Notes: generated by a model not told the origin, from the letters alone. Shown: positions 37,110 to 49,012, counted from the stretch's first letter. The stretch: 64,000 nt of DNA from Ulva prolifera (GCA_023078555.1 CM041199.1:310001-374000); one strand, 5' to 3'. Translations and numbers: made by a program.

Positions 37110-38213
37110 TTGAGTGTGCTTTTGTGGCCCTCATGCAGATGCAGATGTAGTCTACTGCGATTGTCTGTATGTTAAGTAAATTTACTGAGCCGTATGTTAC
37201 AATGATATGTCTGGTATGTTTGGCTGTCCCCTGCCACGGGTATTGCCTCCTAGGAGCGTTTTCCTTTTCTGCGTTTTTGGGCATTTTCCCCTGTTTTAAT
37301 CGCAATAGCCGCACGGGTGGAGATTATGCGAAGGTGCTTTTGTGTGCCTTCTGCATGCATTGTCCGCATTTGTGGGCGGCGTGAAATGCCTAGTCTCGTT
37401 AACGTATCTCGTGTCAGGTTTCTGAGTTCTGGATGCTTTCAGTCTCAGTCGGTCTCGCTCTAGAGGAGTGAATACTAGGGAATTTGCGACCTGGTGTCGG
37501 TGTTGATTGCTTGACTCACGTAGGCGTCTGGTGAGGCCCTTCGGCAAAGCCGAAACATGTTATGCCGGTCCGTGATCGTCATGTAATTTAGCATCAACCA
37601 GTAAACTTTCTACCTCAGTTGGTACACTGGACAACACAGCTGCTTCTCACGACAGATCATGCATACATCACTGCTTGGACCGAGGGTACCATGACATGAC
37701 CTTGCCCTCTCAGCAACACACAGAAAGCCTCAGAACCTATACAGCCCCGAAATCCATGTAATCTGGATCGCATCTGGCACGTCAGAGGGAAGTTTGGCCC
37801 ATCCCTGCACAACCAAGGTGCCGGCCGGCATACATGGCCATTGGTTGCCCGGGTCACAATTTTCAGCAGGTTCTGGCATGCACACCGAGGAGCCGTCGCT
37901 GCCTGTATGACACAGTCCACACTACGACGAGTGGCCACACCTAACGCCCATTGCAGGTTTTCACTCGACGCATGCTTGGTGTCCAGTGAAGCCAGTCCAC
38001 CTTTACACAGCTTCATCCTGGTCCGCGATCGATCTGATCTCCCGCAATTGGGGACCAGATCGAACGCGGACCCTTGACCCCGTTTTCATTACCACAAACC
38101 GGCAGCGAGCATCTGTCTCGGCCAGCGACCATCACAGCCATGCCAATAGTACGGTCTTGCTGCAGCGGAAGCAGAATGCCGCCATGTTGAAACTCCATAT
38201 CCAATCCCATCAT

Positions 38214-40100
38214 TCAGAATTCGACAACATCGGCATGGTTGCCAGCAGCCCAGTGTACTGATCCATCACAACTCACATCTGCTGCATTCTGCCCAACGCT
38301 GCAGTCATCCAAAGCCACACGAGCCTCGGCCTGGGGCGTAGTATCGCAAGGCACAACCTGACTGAGCTTCCCACGAGCTATTGCTTGCCCTCGGCCAGCA
38401 GCTGCGGGCTTCTGCTTTCTGTTCCCGGGGGCGTTGGGCAACCGCCTGGCAGCTGACCGCACAGCATCCTGTGCCTGCAGCTGCACCCGCGCCCACGTGG
38501 ACTCGGGCACCAGCATCATGAAGAGCACATGAGAAATCGCAAGCACCGTGGTGCCGATGCACATGTAGGCATACCGCCGCATCTCTGCCTGACTAAATGT
38601 TGGCGTCTTGCCGGTGGCTTCGATCAGGCTGTACTCGTCCATGCCACTGAAGACGAAGAACAGGATTGCGGCCACCGTTGACACCTCACACGTCATCTTG
38701 ATGATGTTAGCCCGGAACTGCTTCACGGCTAGGGGCAGGTGCGGAGCAATTGCGCCGAGAGCCTGCACCTGCACAGAAAGCAGGGGCTGACTCGGAGTCA
38801 AGGCCAGTGGAGTTGCTGCCTCCGGAGCAAATCCGGTGTTGCTCCCGTTCGGGATATGCCCCCGTGGCAGCAATACCACGGGCCTGACCGGACCGGCAAT
38901 CAGAGATCAATGTGACCACTTTTTCTATAGCAGATTGATGTTGTATTTGGAAAATCTGCGAATTGACAGATTGCAACACAATGATGCATCTGGACTGTGC
39001 CCAGACCGGTGTGATGCAGAAGCAGGCGCCAAACACCTCAAGAGTACATGGAACGCACTTCGATCGCTTCAGTGATGTAGTCAATAGCAGATGCCACGAT
39101 GATGGTGCTGGCTACAAGCACGTGAGGGAGGCAAGTTATTCCACCACGATATGGGCAGTGCCCGGATTGTGCCGAGTTCACCATGCGAGCACCAAAGACA
39201 ACGTCTGCCCGTGCCTCCTCGAGGCGTGTGCCGAGCAAAATGTACACAGCCAGGACTTGCACCACTGATCCCGTAGGGCGGGGATTGTGAACGAAGAGCA
39301 CAAGCTCTGAAATGATCATCCCTGGGACCTGCAGTGCATGGAACAGTACAGTGTATCCGGATGTTCTAGCCTCTATGTGCTTTTCGATTGACGAGTGCAG
39401 CATTGGCAGCCTGCTCACATTGTGCAACGCAATTCGAAAACACTGGATTTCGCACCTGGAAAAAGCCTGCTAGAGTGGCCAGGCTGACATCTCCAAATGG
39501 CAGCCATGCATTAAACAGGTTGGCCGTTCCCGACAACATCATTCCGAAAATGGTGCACAGAATTGCAAGCGGCATTATGGTCTTACACCAGAATCGCGTC
39601 ACGAACTGCTTCATGATCTTGGCTTCCGAGAACCGGAGGAAGAACGGTGCCCAAAAGATATTGAGACTGTAGACGACCAGCACGAAGTACCAGTATGGAT
39701 GCCAGTTGGTCCCCCAACCATAAATACATGCCTACAGGCACCATAGCACATACGTCAGTGGAACCTTACAACATACTTTGCATGGTCAGGAACATTTCAG
39801 GCTGAGCCTTGTGAGTCTGCAACGCACCAGCATTCCTGCCACCATCGATGGGAAGCAAAGAGCCAGGAAGAGGACAAACCATGGGTTTGAATGCCTTTCC
39901 GCAAGCAGCTCTGCCGTCGTGTGCAGTTTCTCCATAATCCATCTGAGCCATGCCGCGTACACGGACGCGCGAGCAGCAAAGTGGTCCTGTTGTATGTCTG
40001 TAGCTGCTGATGAAGCGGCAGCCTTGGCCAGATCAGCGTCGTCGGCCAGATTCTGACCTTCCACCACCTCCATATTGCTGGAGATATCGCTGGTGTGCAT
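38214..40100 (-). CDS. Multi-pass membrane protein, copy B
   Basis: Exons 40100-39828, 39731-39456, 39328-39059 and 38768-38214, all phase 0, give 457 residues. It starts MHTSDISSNMEVVEGQ, 11 residues upstream of the start used for copy A. Same seven-helix layout as copies A and C; exon 2 starts ACIYGWGTNWHPYWYF, exon 4 starts VQALGAIAPHLPLAVKQF. The C-terminal tail keeps a segment (VALDDCSVGQNAADVSCD) that copy A has lost. Donors are GTGCGT, GTGCGA, GTGCGT; acceptors are CTGTAG, CTGCAG, GTGCAG. No stops or frameshifts, so it looks functional. Family unknown. Confidence 0.7.
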
Positions 40101-40606
40101 ACACCTGTTCTGATTTTGTTCTGGCGGGTCGCATCAGTACCGAGTCAGTCGTGTACCGAGTGAGTTGTGTCAAGAGCAAATGACACGCATAAATTGATGG
40201 CCATTATCTCATGTCTTATTTATTTGAGCACAGCAGGACCTCAAGTTTCTGACGATTGGCTCGCCATCGGCAAGCAGCGATACCGAGGAACATGCGCAAT
40301 CCCGGAAATGCATCGATGATATGTTTTACACACTCCGTTGGGGCTTTCCCATGTCGCATTACCTGGGTCGCGATCGATCGGTACAAAGCTCTTCAACATC
40401 GAGGTCAGTGGCCGCGTGTGGTTTCAAGGACAAACCGCTAGCAGCGCTGCAGCCGATACTGTAAAGTGGGGACGTTTACATTCTTTGTTTCCTTGTGACT
40501 CGGCATCTCGCATACTTTGAGCTTAAATAATGTGCCCCGTGCAGGAACGAATGTCCATGTCTCGCGTTTAACGTTTCGGGTGTTGCAAGTGAGTGTTGCA
40601 TGCGCA

Positions 40607-40639
40607 CCATGCATGGCGGTGCGGCACCGCCATGCATGG
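40607..40639. repeat. 16-bp inverted repeat with 1-base spacer
   Basis: Arms 40607-40622 and 40624-40639 are exact reverse complements (CCATGCATGGCGGTGC and its complement). It lies about 500 bases upstream of membrane gene B. The matching place upstream of copy C (about 47930) lacks it. Confidence 0.85.
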
Positions 40640-41399
40640 GTGTTGCAAGTGTTGCACTGCCATGGATGGGAAACGACAAATTGCAGCCTAATCAGTGATC
40701 ACGTATCGGATCGGCGGCAGCATGGCAACGAATCACACTGACATCTGCGATGCTCTGTTCGGAGCGATCAGACCTTCAGCTGCTCCTGTCAGCACACAAG
40801 ACGGTTCCAGTGGCATCATGGTGCAGATGAACTGTCTGCCATCGGGAGGACTCCCGCAGCCACTGCCCATGTGTGGCTACACGGGTGCAGCCTGCACCGA
40901 AGTCCTCGGATTCATGCAGTAGTACCGCCCTGACCTGCCCAGGGGTGCCGCCGGGTACATGAGCTATAGCTATGCCTCAGTGTAGCTGTCTCGTTGTTGT
41001 TGTTTCCCCGAATCCCGCGTGTAACTTGAGAAGCCCGAATACCCGTCCCCGTGCCTGTCCACCCGTGTCTGTCTGTCTGTTCCTGTTCTTACCCCTGCTG
41101 TCCAGCAGAGGCATATAGGCATATATACAGTGCGCATCTCGCCATGGGCCATTCACCGGTGGCGACTGTGTGCGGTATCGAAGCAGGAACAACACGATGC
41201 GCATATTTTGTTGAAATTTCAGTGCACAGCACTGTGCAGCCCGGACATCTCGCTCTGCCGCTTTCACTCAGACGCGGCACGACAGATAGCATGGACATAT
41301 ATGACGCCTGCTACGGCGTGACGCCTGCGATGCTACCTGCCTTCACAGTTGTGCCATTGTACCGCCGTGGCTTCAAGTGGTCACCGGCCACATGCATGA

Positions 41400-41690
41400 C
41401 GTGGGGGTGTACACATACCTTGGCCAAACGAGCAGATCAGCTCCTGTGTGGAGTCATCGCGCCGAAGACTCCGAGGGCGCAGTCTGGAGAGTGGCCTCGG
41501 TGCCGACGCAGCTGCCGAAGCTGAGCCAAGGCGGGGGCAGCTCGGTCGTGGCGTTCCCCGGGCCGGCGCCTCCGGCAGTGTCTCGAAGTCGCCGTCCGCA
41601 AAGCCGAGCTGGCGGCAGAGAGTCACCGCGGACGCCTGCACTTGCACATGTAGGTCGCACCTCAGCTGCTCTCTGCCGTGGTACAGATTC
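41400..41690 (-). pseudogene. SRCR domain exon with frameshift
   Basis: After a CAAGTGCAG acceptor the minus strand reads ASAVTLCRQLGFADGDFETL, the mid part of a scavenger receptor cysteine-rich domain. The second half (NATTELPPPWLSFGSCVGTE) is in another frame, reached after a one-base shift in a GC-rich stretch near 41560. The Cys expected after EATLQT is missing. Either a decayed exon or an indel error. Confidence 0.55.
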
Positions 41691-42129
41691 ATAAGAGGGC
41701 AGAACCGCATCCGCTAATGCACGGCAGTATAGAATTGCACAGCATTGTGCAGTGCAATGGACATATGCGGTTGACGTGCCATGGCAGGGTCAGTTAGTAA
41801 AGTAATTGCAAGTCTGGTTTTAGTGAGTCGTTTCATGAAGAGGACATTGGCAAGTCCGAATGATCAATGCTCGAGCGCGACCATACAATGCAGGGGTAAA
41901 TCACCCGGAAGCCAACTCACAGGGCCTCCTCCTGTGTTCAGCGTCGTGGTCACGTACGGCTGTTTCGGTTCCTCAAAGCGTGCACAGAATCGCACCCACG
42001 ACCTCCTGAAAAGGAGGGGGTATACTATAGCATTCATATGCCGGTGGTGGCAGGGCGTCCCAAAACGCCCTCATACATAGATACACTTGTGCAGCGGCTA
42101 TCCAAGAAATCGGCATACATAAACAAATA

Positions 42130-42714
42130 TATACATACATGTGGGGGGGAGATGACCAGGGTGATGCTGGGCCTGGGGCCACGGCCGCGCAACAGGGTGG
42201 GCTGCATGAGGTGCTCACAGAGATGGCCCGGAGGATGGTACGGGACATCATGTTTGCGCCGCCTGATCGCATGTCATGCATGGGGGATGCGCCGGTTAAC
42301 AACGTTGTGAACCCCTCTGCGGGTGCCGATTGCAGCGCAGCGGCCGGGCAGGATGGGTCCGCTGCGGTGGGGCGAGATGTGCAGAAATGCAATGCATATC
42401 TTGCGTAAGACCCCGGTGCATATGGTTTTATGTCGTTATCGCAGGAGACGCATCGTTGGTTGGGGCGGCCTGCTATGGCACGTTTGGAACAGATAGCTGA
42501 GGTTGCGTCTCGGTGTGGGGAGGTGGACCATGGTGTAGTTGTTGCGGATGCTTTGCGCCGGGTGAGTGTCGCTTTGTGCGAAGGGAATGCTCTTGCGCGC
42601 CATACGGGGCTTCAACGCTGGCAGGTGTCGCCGGTAAAGCTGCGGTGCGCGCACCGCCCGGCCTGGCGCCATCAATCATTGAATAGGGTTGAAATGGATT
42701 CTGTGAATCGGTAG
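42130..42714 (+). mobile_element. LINE-type polyprotein C-terminal fragment
   Basis: The frame 42430-42714 begins MSLSQETHRWLGRPAMARLE and contains VVVADALRRVSVALCEGNAL. It is similar in pattern to the minus-strand ORF at 49607-50026 (PLSHETYGRVGPAAF; FLENAMRDISTTLCRA), which resembles the tail that follows reverse transcriptase in algal LINE proteins. A preceding frame (about 42139-42405) may belong to it but is separated by a stop. It lies between SRCR exons of the other strand and has no recognisable 3' end. Confidence 0.45.
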
Positions 42715-42779
42715 CATGCCCGGCCTCTGTCCTTTGCAAGTACATACACGCATGCGCGTGAATGTACCCATGAACAGGT

Positions 42780-42950
42780 ATGCATCCAAGAGCTGGCACA
42801 CCTTTGACCACAAATCCTCATAGCCATAGTCCATGTGCACATCGTCGCACAGGGTGCCCCAGGCTGCGGCATGGAAGATCTCCGGCACCCCTATCGTGGT
42901 GTCGCCTCGCTCCTCCGTGCCCACAAGCCGCACAGCCCTCTCAGTGCCCC
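42780..42950 (-). pseudogene. SRCR domain, N-terminal half exon
   Basis: After a TGTGTGCAG acceptor the minus strand reads RAVRLVGTEERGD, then EIFHAAAWGTLCDDV and EDLWSKVCQLLD, the first half of a scavenger receptor cysteine-rich domain (VRLVGG ... WGTVCDDG ... VCRQLG). This exon itself is intact, but the LINE fragment at 42.1-42.7 kb follows directly in the direction of transcription and its neighbours are frameshifted, so it is probably part of a broken SRCR gene. Confidence 0.6.
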
Positions 42951-43204
42951 CTGCACACACAGCTGCCTCTGGCCACGTCACCCTCTGACACCTCAACCCG
43001 AGCTGCTGCACACAACCAAGATATACGAACTGCATGTGACTTAATTCACCTTGCTTGACCCGAAATCATCCTCACAGCGATGCCACAGTGCGGTAGTGCT
43101 GGCCCAGGCAGTGTGCATGCATGTATACCATGCATTGGTGCACATCTTGGCCGCAGGCGTGCGGCACATGCCGATACTCTATGCATGGGACGCGCACCTG
43201 CCGC

Positions 43205-43608
43205 CGGCTGCACGACTCGGACACACGCCAGCACAAGCCCGCCGTCGGTGGCATCGAAGCACCCACCCCCAGTTCTAGAGCTGCCGACATGGGCTGCCGT
43301 CGACACCCCTGGGCCACCCTCCATGCTGAGGCACTCCAGCAGCACCGCCTCTGTGCCGTTGCAGCGGGGCTGAGTCACAGCAACCTCAGGGTACACCGCG
43401 CGGCCCCGGGGATCGCGAGCCGCGCCGGCAGCTGCGGCAGTGGTGTCCACGCGTGCCGGCGCCGAAGCCGGGCAGGCGGCGGCGGCGTCGGCGGCCGTCG
43501 CATGAAGCCGTCGCGGCACACCTGCCCACGCGAGCCCTCCAAAAAGACCTCGAGGCGGGCGAGCTGCCAGTTGCAATTGGCGACTGCGGTTTCGTCCACC
43601 AGGCGGAC
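43205..43608 (-). pseudogene. SRCR domain with frameshifts
   Basis: Minus strand. One frame reads VRLVDETAVANCNWQLARLE, then FLEGSRGQVCRDGF; a second contains PGFGAGTR; a third carries the end of the domain (PEVAVTQPRCNGTEAVLLEC, then GGLVLACV). Together they span a full SRCR domain, but at least two frame changes fall in the GC-rich part around 43440-43510. Decay or consensus errors in the source sequence could explain this. Confidence 0.6.
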
Positions 43609-43795
43609 ATCCCCCTCCGCTGCACGCGTACGCATGGACGAGCGGTGGGTCGGCGCCATCACTACTGACAGCAATACTGCTGCGCATGCGTGTGTGACAT
43701 CAGCGCCGAGCTAGCCCCGACTGCGCAAATGATTGACATCTGGCACCATGCCTCATGCACACGTGTACAATTGGCCTGCCAGAGGCCTGCCAGAG

Positions 43796-44030
43796 CAATC
43801 TGGCCATATGCATGTACACCATCCTCGGCACAAGCCTTCAGGAGGCGATGGCAGATATTTTTGTGGTGCCTACGTGTTCAATTCAACACTGTTCAATTCA
43901 ACGCGATCCGGTTACTGTCACTGTCCGTACTGAGGCATGATTGACTGCCGCCCTCACAAGCTCGTGGCCAGCACCATCATCGTAGTCTCGAACTCTGCCA
44001 TCGAAATCGTCCCCGAAGTTCTTGTTTCTT
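43796..44030 (+). pseudogene. Inverted relic of membrane gene exon 3
   Basis: Plus strand MYTILGTSLQEAMADIFVV matches the family's MYVLLGTRLEEARADIVFG, and HKLVASTIIVVSNSA matches HMLVASTIIVASAID in a shifted frame. As at 35.0-36.2 kb, this relic lies immediately before a minus-strand M8 exon 9/8 relic. Confidence 0.55.
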
Positions 44031-44084
44031 ATCATTTGACTATTGTTCGTCTTTTTTCGCTTCAACGCCATGTGTTGCGCCTAA

Positions 44085-44459
44085 AGGTTGTGCATGTCGT
44101 GCCCCTGCCTTCATCACACCAGCTGCAGCATTCCAGCACCGTGACGTCGCAGAATCCTGATGCCGGACCTGGAGAACCCTGTACGCTATGCATGCCAGAT
44201 GCGAACATAGACAAGGATCACGTTGGGGCAGTCGGTGGTGCAGACGCGCGGAAGCCCGGAAGCCACACCCCTACAGTCTGGCCTCGAAGGGCCTGGACGC
44301 AGTTTGGGATGTGTGCGCCGTAAACAGCAGTCTTACCCTGGAAGCTGTCGCCCTAGCCACAGCAGTCCATGAGGGTGGCGGGTCAGGTGAGGAGCACCGG
44401 GTTCACGCACGTCTCAACATTGGACTCCAATGTCGGCGACAAGAAGCCCGCCAGTGTAT
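44085..44459 (-). pseudogene. Relic of the last two M8 peptidase exons, copy 2
   Basis: Exon 8 copy from 44459 after a CTGCAG acceptor: DTLAGFL, then in-frame stops, with MDCCG and DSFQG in place of DCSGQGDCFQG. Exon 9 copy about 44180-44085: GSPGPASGFCDVTVLECCSW, extended past the normal stop. More decayed than the copy at 36.2-36.8 kb. Confidence 0.65.
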
Positions 44460-44944
44460 CTGCAGCACCATGCATGCGCAACTCTCACCCCGAACCACAC
44501 GCAAACATACACATGCGCTGGGGGTTTGAGGCGCATGCATACAAGCATGTGCAAGTGCTGGGCATTCGAGGCACGCGCAGGATCATGAGAAGACAACAGT
44601 TGCGCAGGAGATTGGATGCAGTCATCATGCTCTGCATGTCAGAGTAAAAAGTTCAGCGCGTCAGGGCGGACAGAGTGTGGTGCGGCGATGGGTGGCTACT
44701 CTCAGGGACTTCAGCTAAGTTCCTGAGCAACCCTGGAGGACACGCATGTCACAGCGGAATCGTATTCCTCACTGCTGGACTCCGGCAGCAGCAGCCTGGG
44801 TTGACGACCCATCTGCAAAGGTTTCTGGAATTTTCCACTCAGCCAAACCCGCTGCCGATTGAACACGCCCTCAGTAGGCCCACCCTTTCTGAGAAGTGCA
44901 TGACCCCCTCTGTGATTGCCACAGCCAGGTACACCGACCACATT

Positions 44945-47900
44945 ACTATGTCATCATGCATACATCACTGCGTGGACCGAGGGTGCCATGACATGACCAT
45001 GCCCTCTCAGCGACACACAGTCAATGTCCAATAGGATACGGCTCAGTAAATTCAGATTTACTTTACTTTACACGGATACTCTCAGGACCTACACAGCCCA
45101 CAAAGCCACGTAATCTGGATCGCATCTGGCACGTCAGGGGGAAGTTTGGCCATCCCTGCACAGCCAAGGGGCCGGCCAGCATACATGGCCATTGGTGGCT
45201 CCGGTCACAATGTCCAGCAGGCTCTGGCATGCACCCTGGAGTGTCGTCGCCGCCTGTATGACACAGTCCGCACTACGGCGAGTGGCCACACCTCCCGCCC
45301 ATTGCAGGTTTCACTCGACGGACGCTTGGTGTCCACTGAAGCCAGTCCACCTTCACACAGCTCCATCCTGGTCCGTGATAGATGTCATCTCCTGCGATGG
45401 GTGACCAGATCGAACGCGAACCCTCGAACCCGGTTTAATTACCACACACAGGCAGCCAACATCTATCTCGGCCGGCGAGCATCACAGCCTTGCCAATAGT
45501 ACGGTCTTGTTGCAGTGGAAGCAGAATGCCGCCATGCTGAAACTCCATATCCAATCCCATCAATCAGCTTTCGACAACATCCACATGTTTGCCAGCAGCC
45601 CAGTGTACTGATCCATCACAGCTCACATCTGCTGCCTCCTGCCCAAAGCTACGGTCACTCAAAGCCACACGAGCCTCGGGCTGGGGCACAGTATCGCAAG
45701 GCACAACCTGACTGATCTTCCCATGAGCCATTGCTTGCTCTCGGCCAGCAGCTGGGGCCTTCTGCTTTCTGTTCCCCGGGGTGCTAGACAACCGCCGGGC
45801 CGCTGACCGCACGGCTTCCTGTGCCTGCAGCTGCACCCGCGCCCACGCGGACTCGGGCACCAGCATCATGAAGAGCACATGGGAGATGGCCAGCACCGTG
45901 GTGCCGATGCACACGTAGGCATACCGCCGCATCTCTGCCTGCTTGAATGTCGGTGTCTCGCCGGTGGCTTCGATCAGGCTGTACTCGTCCATGCCACTGA
46001 AGACGAAGAACAGGATTGCGGCCACTGTTGACACCTCGCATGTCATCTTGATGATGTTAGCCCGGAACTGCTTCACGGCCAGCGGCAGGTGCGGAGCAAC
46101 CGCCCCAAGGGCATGCACCTGCACAGAAAGGAGGGGCCGGCTCGGAGGCAAGGGCAGACTCGCTGCCAGTGGTGTTGCTGTCTCTCAACTGCGGTGTTGC
46201 TCCCGTTTGGGATCTGCTCCCGCGGCATCAATACCACGGGCCTGACCAGACCAGCAATCAGAGATCAATGTGACCGCTTTTGGCTATAGCAGATTGATGT
46301 TGTATCTGGGCAAAGTGCAAGTTGACAGACCGCAACATAATGATGCATCTGGACTGTGCCCAGACCGGTGTGATGCAGAAGGCGCCAAACACCTCAAGAG
46401 TACATGGAACGCACTTCGGTCGCTTCAGTGATGTAGTCAATAGCAGATGCCACGATGATGGTACTGGCCACGAGCATGTGAGGGAGGCAAGTTATTCCAC
46501 CACGGTATGGGCAGTGCCCGGATTGCGCCGAGTTCACCATGCGAGCACCAAAGACAACGTCTGCCCTCGCCTCCTCGAGGCGCGTGCCGAGCAACATGTA
46601 CACGGCCAGGACTGCCGCCACTGACCCCGAAGGTCGAAGACTGTGAACGAACAGCACATGCTCTGAAACGATTATCCCTGGGACCTGCAGTGCATGGAAC
46701 AATACAGTGTATCCAGATGATCAGCCTGTACGTGCTCTTCAATTGACAAATGCAGCACTGGCAGCCTGGTCACACAATGCAATACATAAACATATAATGT
46801 CGCACTTGGAAGTAGTTCACTAGAGTGGTCAGGCTGACATCGCCAAACGGCAGCCATGCATCAAACAGGCTGTTTGTCCCCGACAACGTCATCCCGACGA
46901 TGCTGCACAGAATTGTGAGTGGCATAATGGTCTGACACCAGAACCGCGTCACGAACTGCTTCATGATCGTGGCTTCCGCGAATCGGAGGAAGAAAGGTGC
47001 CCAAAAGATGTTGAGACTGTAGACGACCAGCACGAAGTACCAGTATGGATGCCAGTTGGTCCCCCAACCCAGAACAGATATCTGCAGACCCCATAGTAAA
47101 TACGTCAGTGGGACCTTACAACATAATTTGCATGGTCAGGAACATTTCAGGCTGAGCCTTGTGAGTCTGCGACGCACCAGCATTCCTGCCACCATCGATG
47201 GGAAGCAAAGAGCCAGGAAGAGGACAAACCATGGGTTTGAATGCCTTTCAGCAAGCAGCTCTGGCGTCGTGTGCAGTGTCTCCATAATCCATCTGAGCCA
47301 TGCCGCGTACACGGACTCGCGAGCAGCAAAGTGGTCCTGTTGTATGTCTGTTGCTACTGATGAAGTGGCAGCCTTCGCCAAATGAGCGTCATCGGCCAGA
47401 TTCTGACCTTCCACCACCTCCATATCTCCGGAGTTAACGCTGGTGTGCATACACCTGTTCTGCTTTTGTTCTGGCGGGTCGCATCAGTACCGAGTCAGTC
47501 GTGCACCGACACAGTCGTGTCAAGAGCGAATGACAAGCATAAATTGATGGCCATTATCTCACGTCTTATGTATCTGAGCACAGCAGCACCTCAAGTTTCC
47601 GTCGATTGGTCACGATCTGAAGCTCGCCATCGGCAAGCATTGATACCGAGGAACACGCGCAGTCCCGAAATTGCATCGGTGATTTGTTTCGTTGGGGCTT
47701 TCCCATGTTGCATTACTTGGGTCGACCGATACAGAGCTCTTCAACATCGAGGTCAGTGGCCGTGTGTGGTTTCCAGGACAAACCGCTAGCAGCGCTGCAG
47801 CCGATACTGTAAAGTGGGGACGTTTACATTCTTTGTTTCCTTGCGACTCATCTCGCGTACTTTGGGCTTAGATCGTTCGCCTCGTGCAGGAACGACTGTC

Positions 47901-48240
47901 AATGTCTCGCGTTTAATGTTTCGGGTGTTGCACCGCCATGGATGGGACAAAACCAACAAATTGCAGCCTGATCAGGTATCGGATCGGCGGCAGCGTGGCA
48001 ACGAATCACACTGAAATGCGCGACAACGCTCATTGCGTAGCGATCGGACCTTCAGCTGCACCTACCAGCATACAAGGCGGTTCCGGTTGTATCACTGTGC
48101 AATGGCATCTCCAATCCCCACTCACCTGTGGCGACTGTGTGCGGTACTGAAGCAGAAATATTACGATGCGGGTGTCATGTTGACCTGTCAGTGCGCAGCA
48201 CTTTGTATGGCTTCCTCTACAGCAGGACAAATGGCGAGGT
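44945..48240. repeat. Segmental duplication unit carrying membrane gene C
   Basis: Second unit of the duplication described at 37640-41250, same orientation. It has extra sequence about 45025-45085 (TTTACTTTACTTTACAC) absent from unit B, and lacks B's inverted repeat and B's extra 300 bases. Confidence 0.85.
45564..47450 (-). CDS. Multi-pass membrane protein, copy C
   Basis: Exons 47450-47178, 47081-46806, 46684-46415 and 46118-45564, all phase 0, give 457 residues, the same length as copy B. It starts MHTSVNSGDMEVVEGQ. Exon 2 starts ISVLGWGTNWHPYWYF, and its last codon is CAA rather than CAG, so the donor context is weaker (CAA before GTGCGA). Exon 3 starts VPGIIVSEHVLFVH. Seven probable helices as in copy A, no stops or frameshifts. 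Copies B and C differ by scattered substitutions across exons and introns alike, as expected of a fairly recent duplication. Confidence 0.7.
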
Positions 48241-49012
48241 CCTATGGCATTGATCGCCGATGCTGGGGCAGGTGGGGGCAGTGATACGCACGGTCACAGG
48301 AAATAGCTAGTCTAGAGTTGAACAATCCGAAGCAAGCTTGAGCTTGACATTTCATCTTGCTGGGCAGATACCAGAGTTCAACAACCCGAATCAAATCACA
48401 AGCTTGACCCTCGATCCCGGAGGACACAGCGACCGTATCGCTGAAGTCTGCAGCAAGCGCTTGCCAGCATGGCCAAGAGCACGGCCTGGCTGCCTAGAAG
48501 ACCACCAAGTGGCCGTGTAAAACAAAAAGTCAAGATTGCCCCAGGAATTGCTGGGTTCCTCTGAATCGTTGGCTGTTTCTCTACATGAGAGCGTTCCATC
48601 AGCCATCGGGTGCACAGCTCCTGCCACTCGGGCAGTTGCCGCTGCGTGTGCGCTCGCAGCCTTGTCCGCTTTATTGTGGTGACGGCTCGGGCGTGCCGCG
48701 TTTCGCTGGTGTCTTCCCCGTGCGCCTGCATGTGTGTGGCCCGCCGTTGGGGCGCGGCCGGGTGGTTTGGGCGGGCTGGGCTGGCCTCTGGGGGTTGCGG
48801 GTGTGGGTTTGCGGGCGGGCGGGGTGGTGTGCGCGGGCTGGGGTTGGGGGGTTGTGCTGGGGGGGGCGGGGGCCTGCCCGGGCTGGGGGTTGTTGCGGTC
48901 TCGCTGTTTGTTTGCTGGGCGGCCTTGGCTGCTTGTGCTTCCAGGGCTCGTGCGCCTTGCTGTTGGGCGGGGTTCGGGTGGGGATGGGCGTGTGGGCATG
49001 GGCGTGTGTGTG

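Larger units (their letters stand above)
37640..41250. repeat. Segmental duplication unit carrying membrane gene B
   Basis: Collinear with about 44945-48240. Shared landmarks outside the exons include ATGCATACATCACTG and ATCTGGATCGCATCTGGCAC on the 3' side and TTCTGGCGGGTCGCATCAGT, GTCTCGCGTTTAA and GGCGACTGTGTGCGGTA on the 5' side. Gene landmarks are offset by 7350 bp, and 7356 bp in part of intron 3/exon 3. Relative to unit C there is extra sequence about 40830-41130. Confidence 0.85.
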
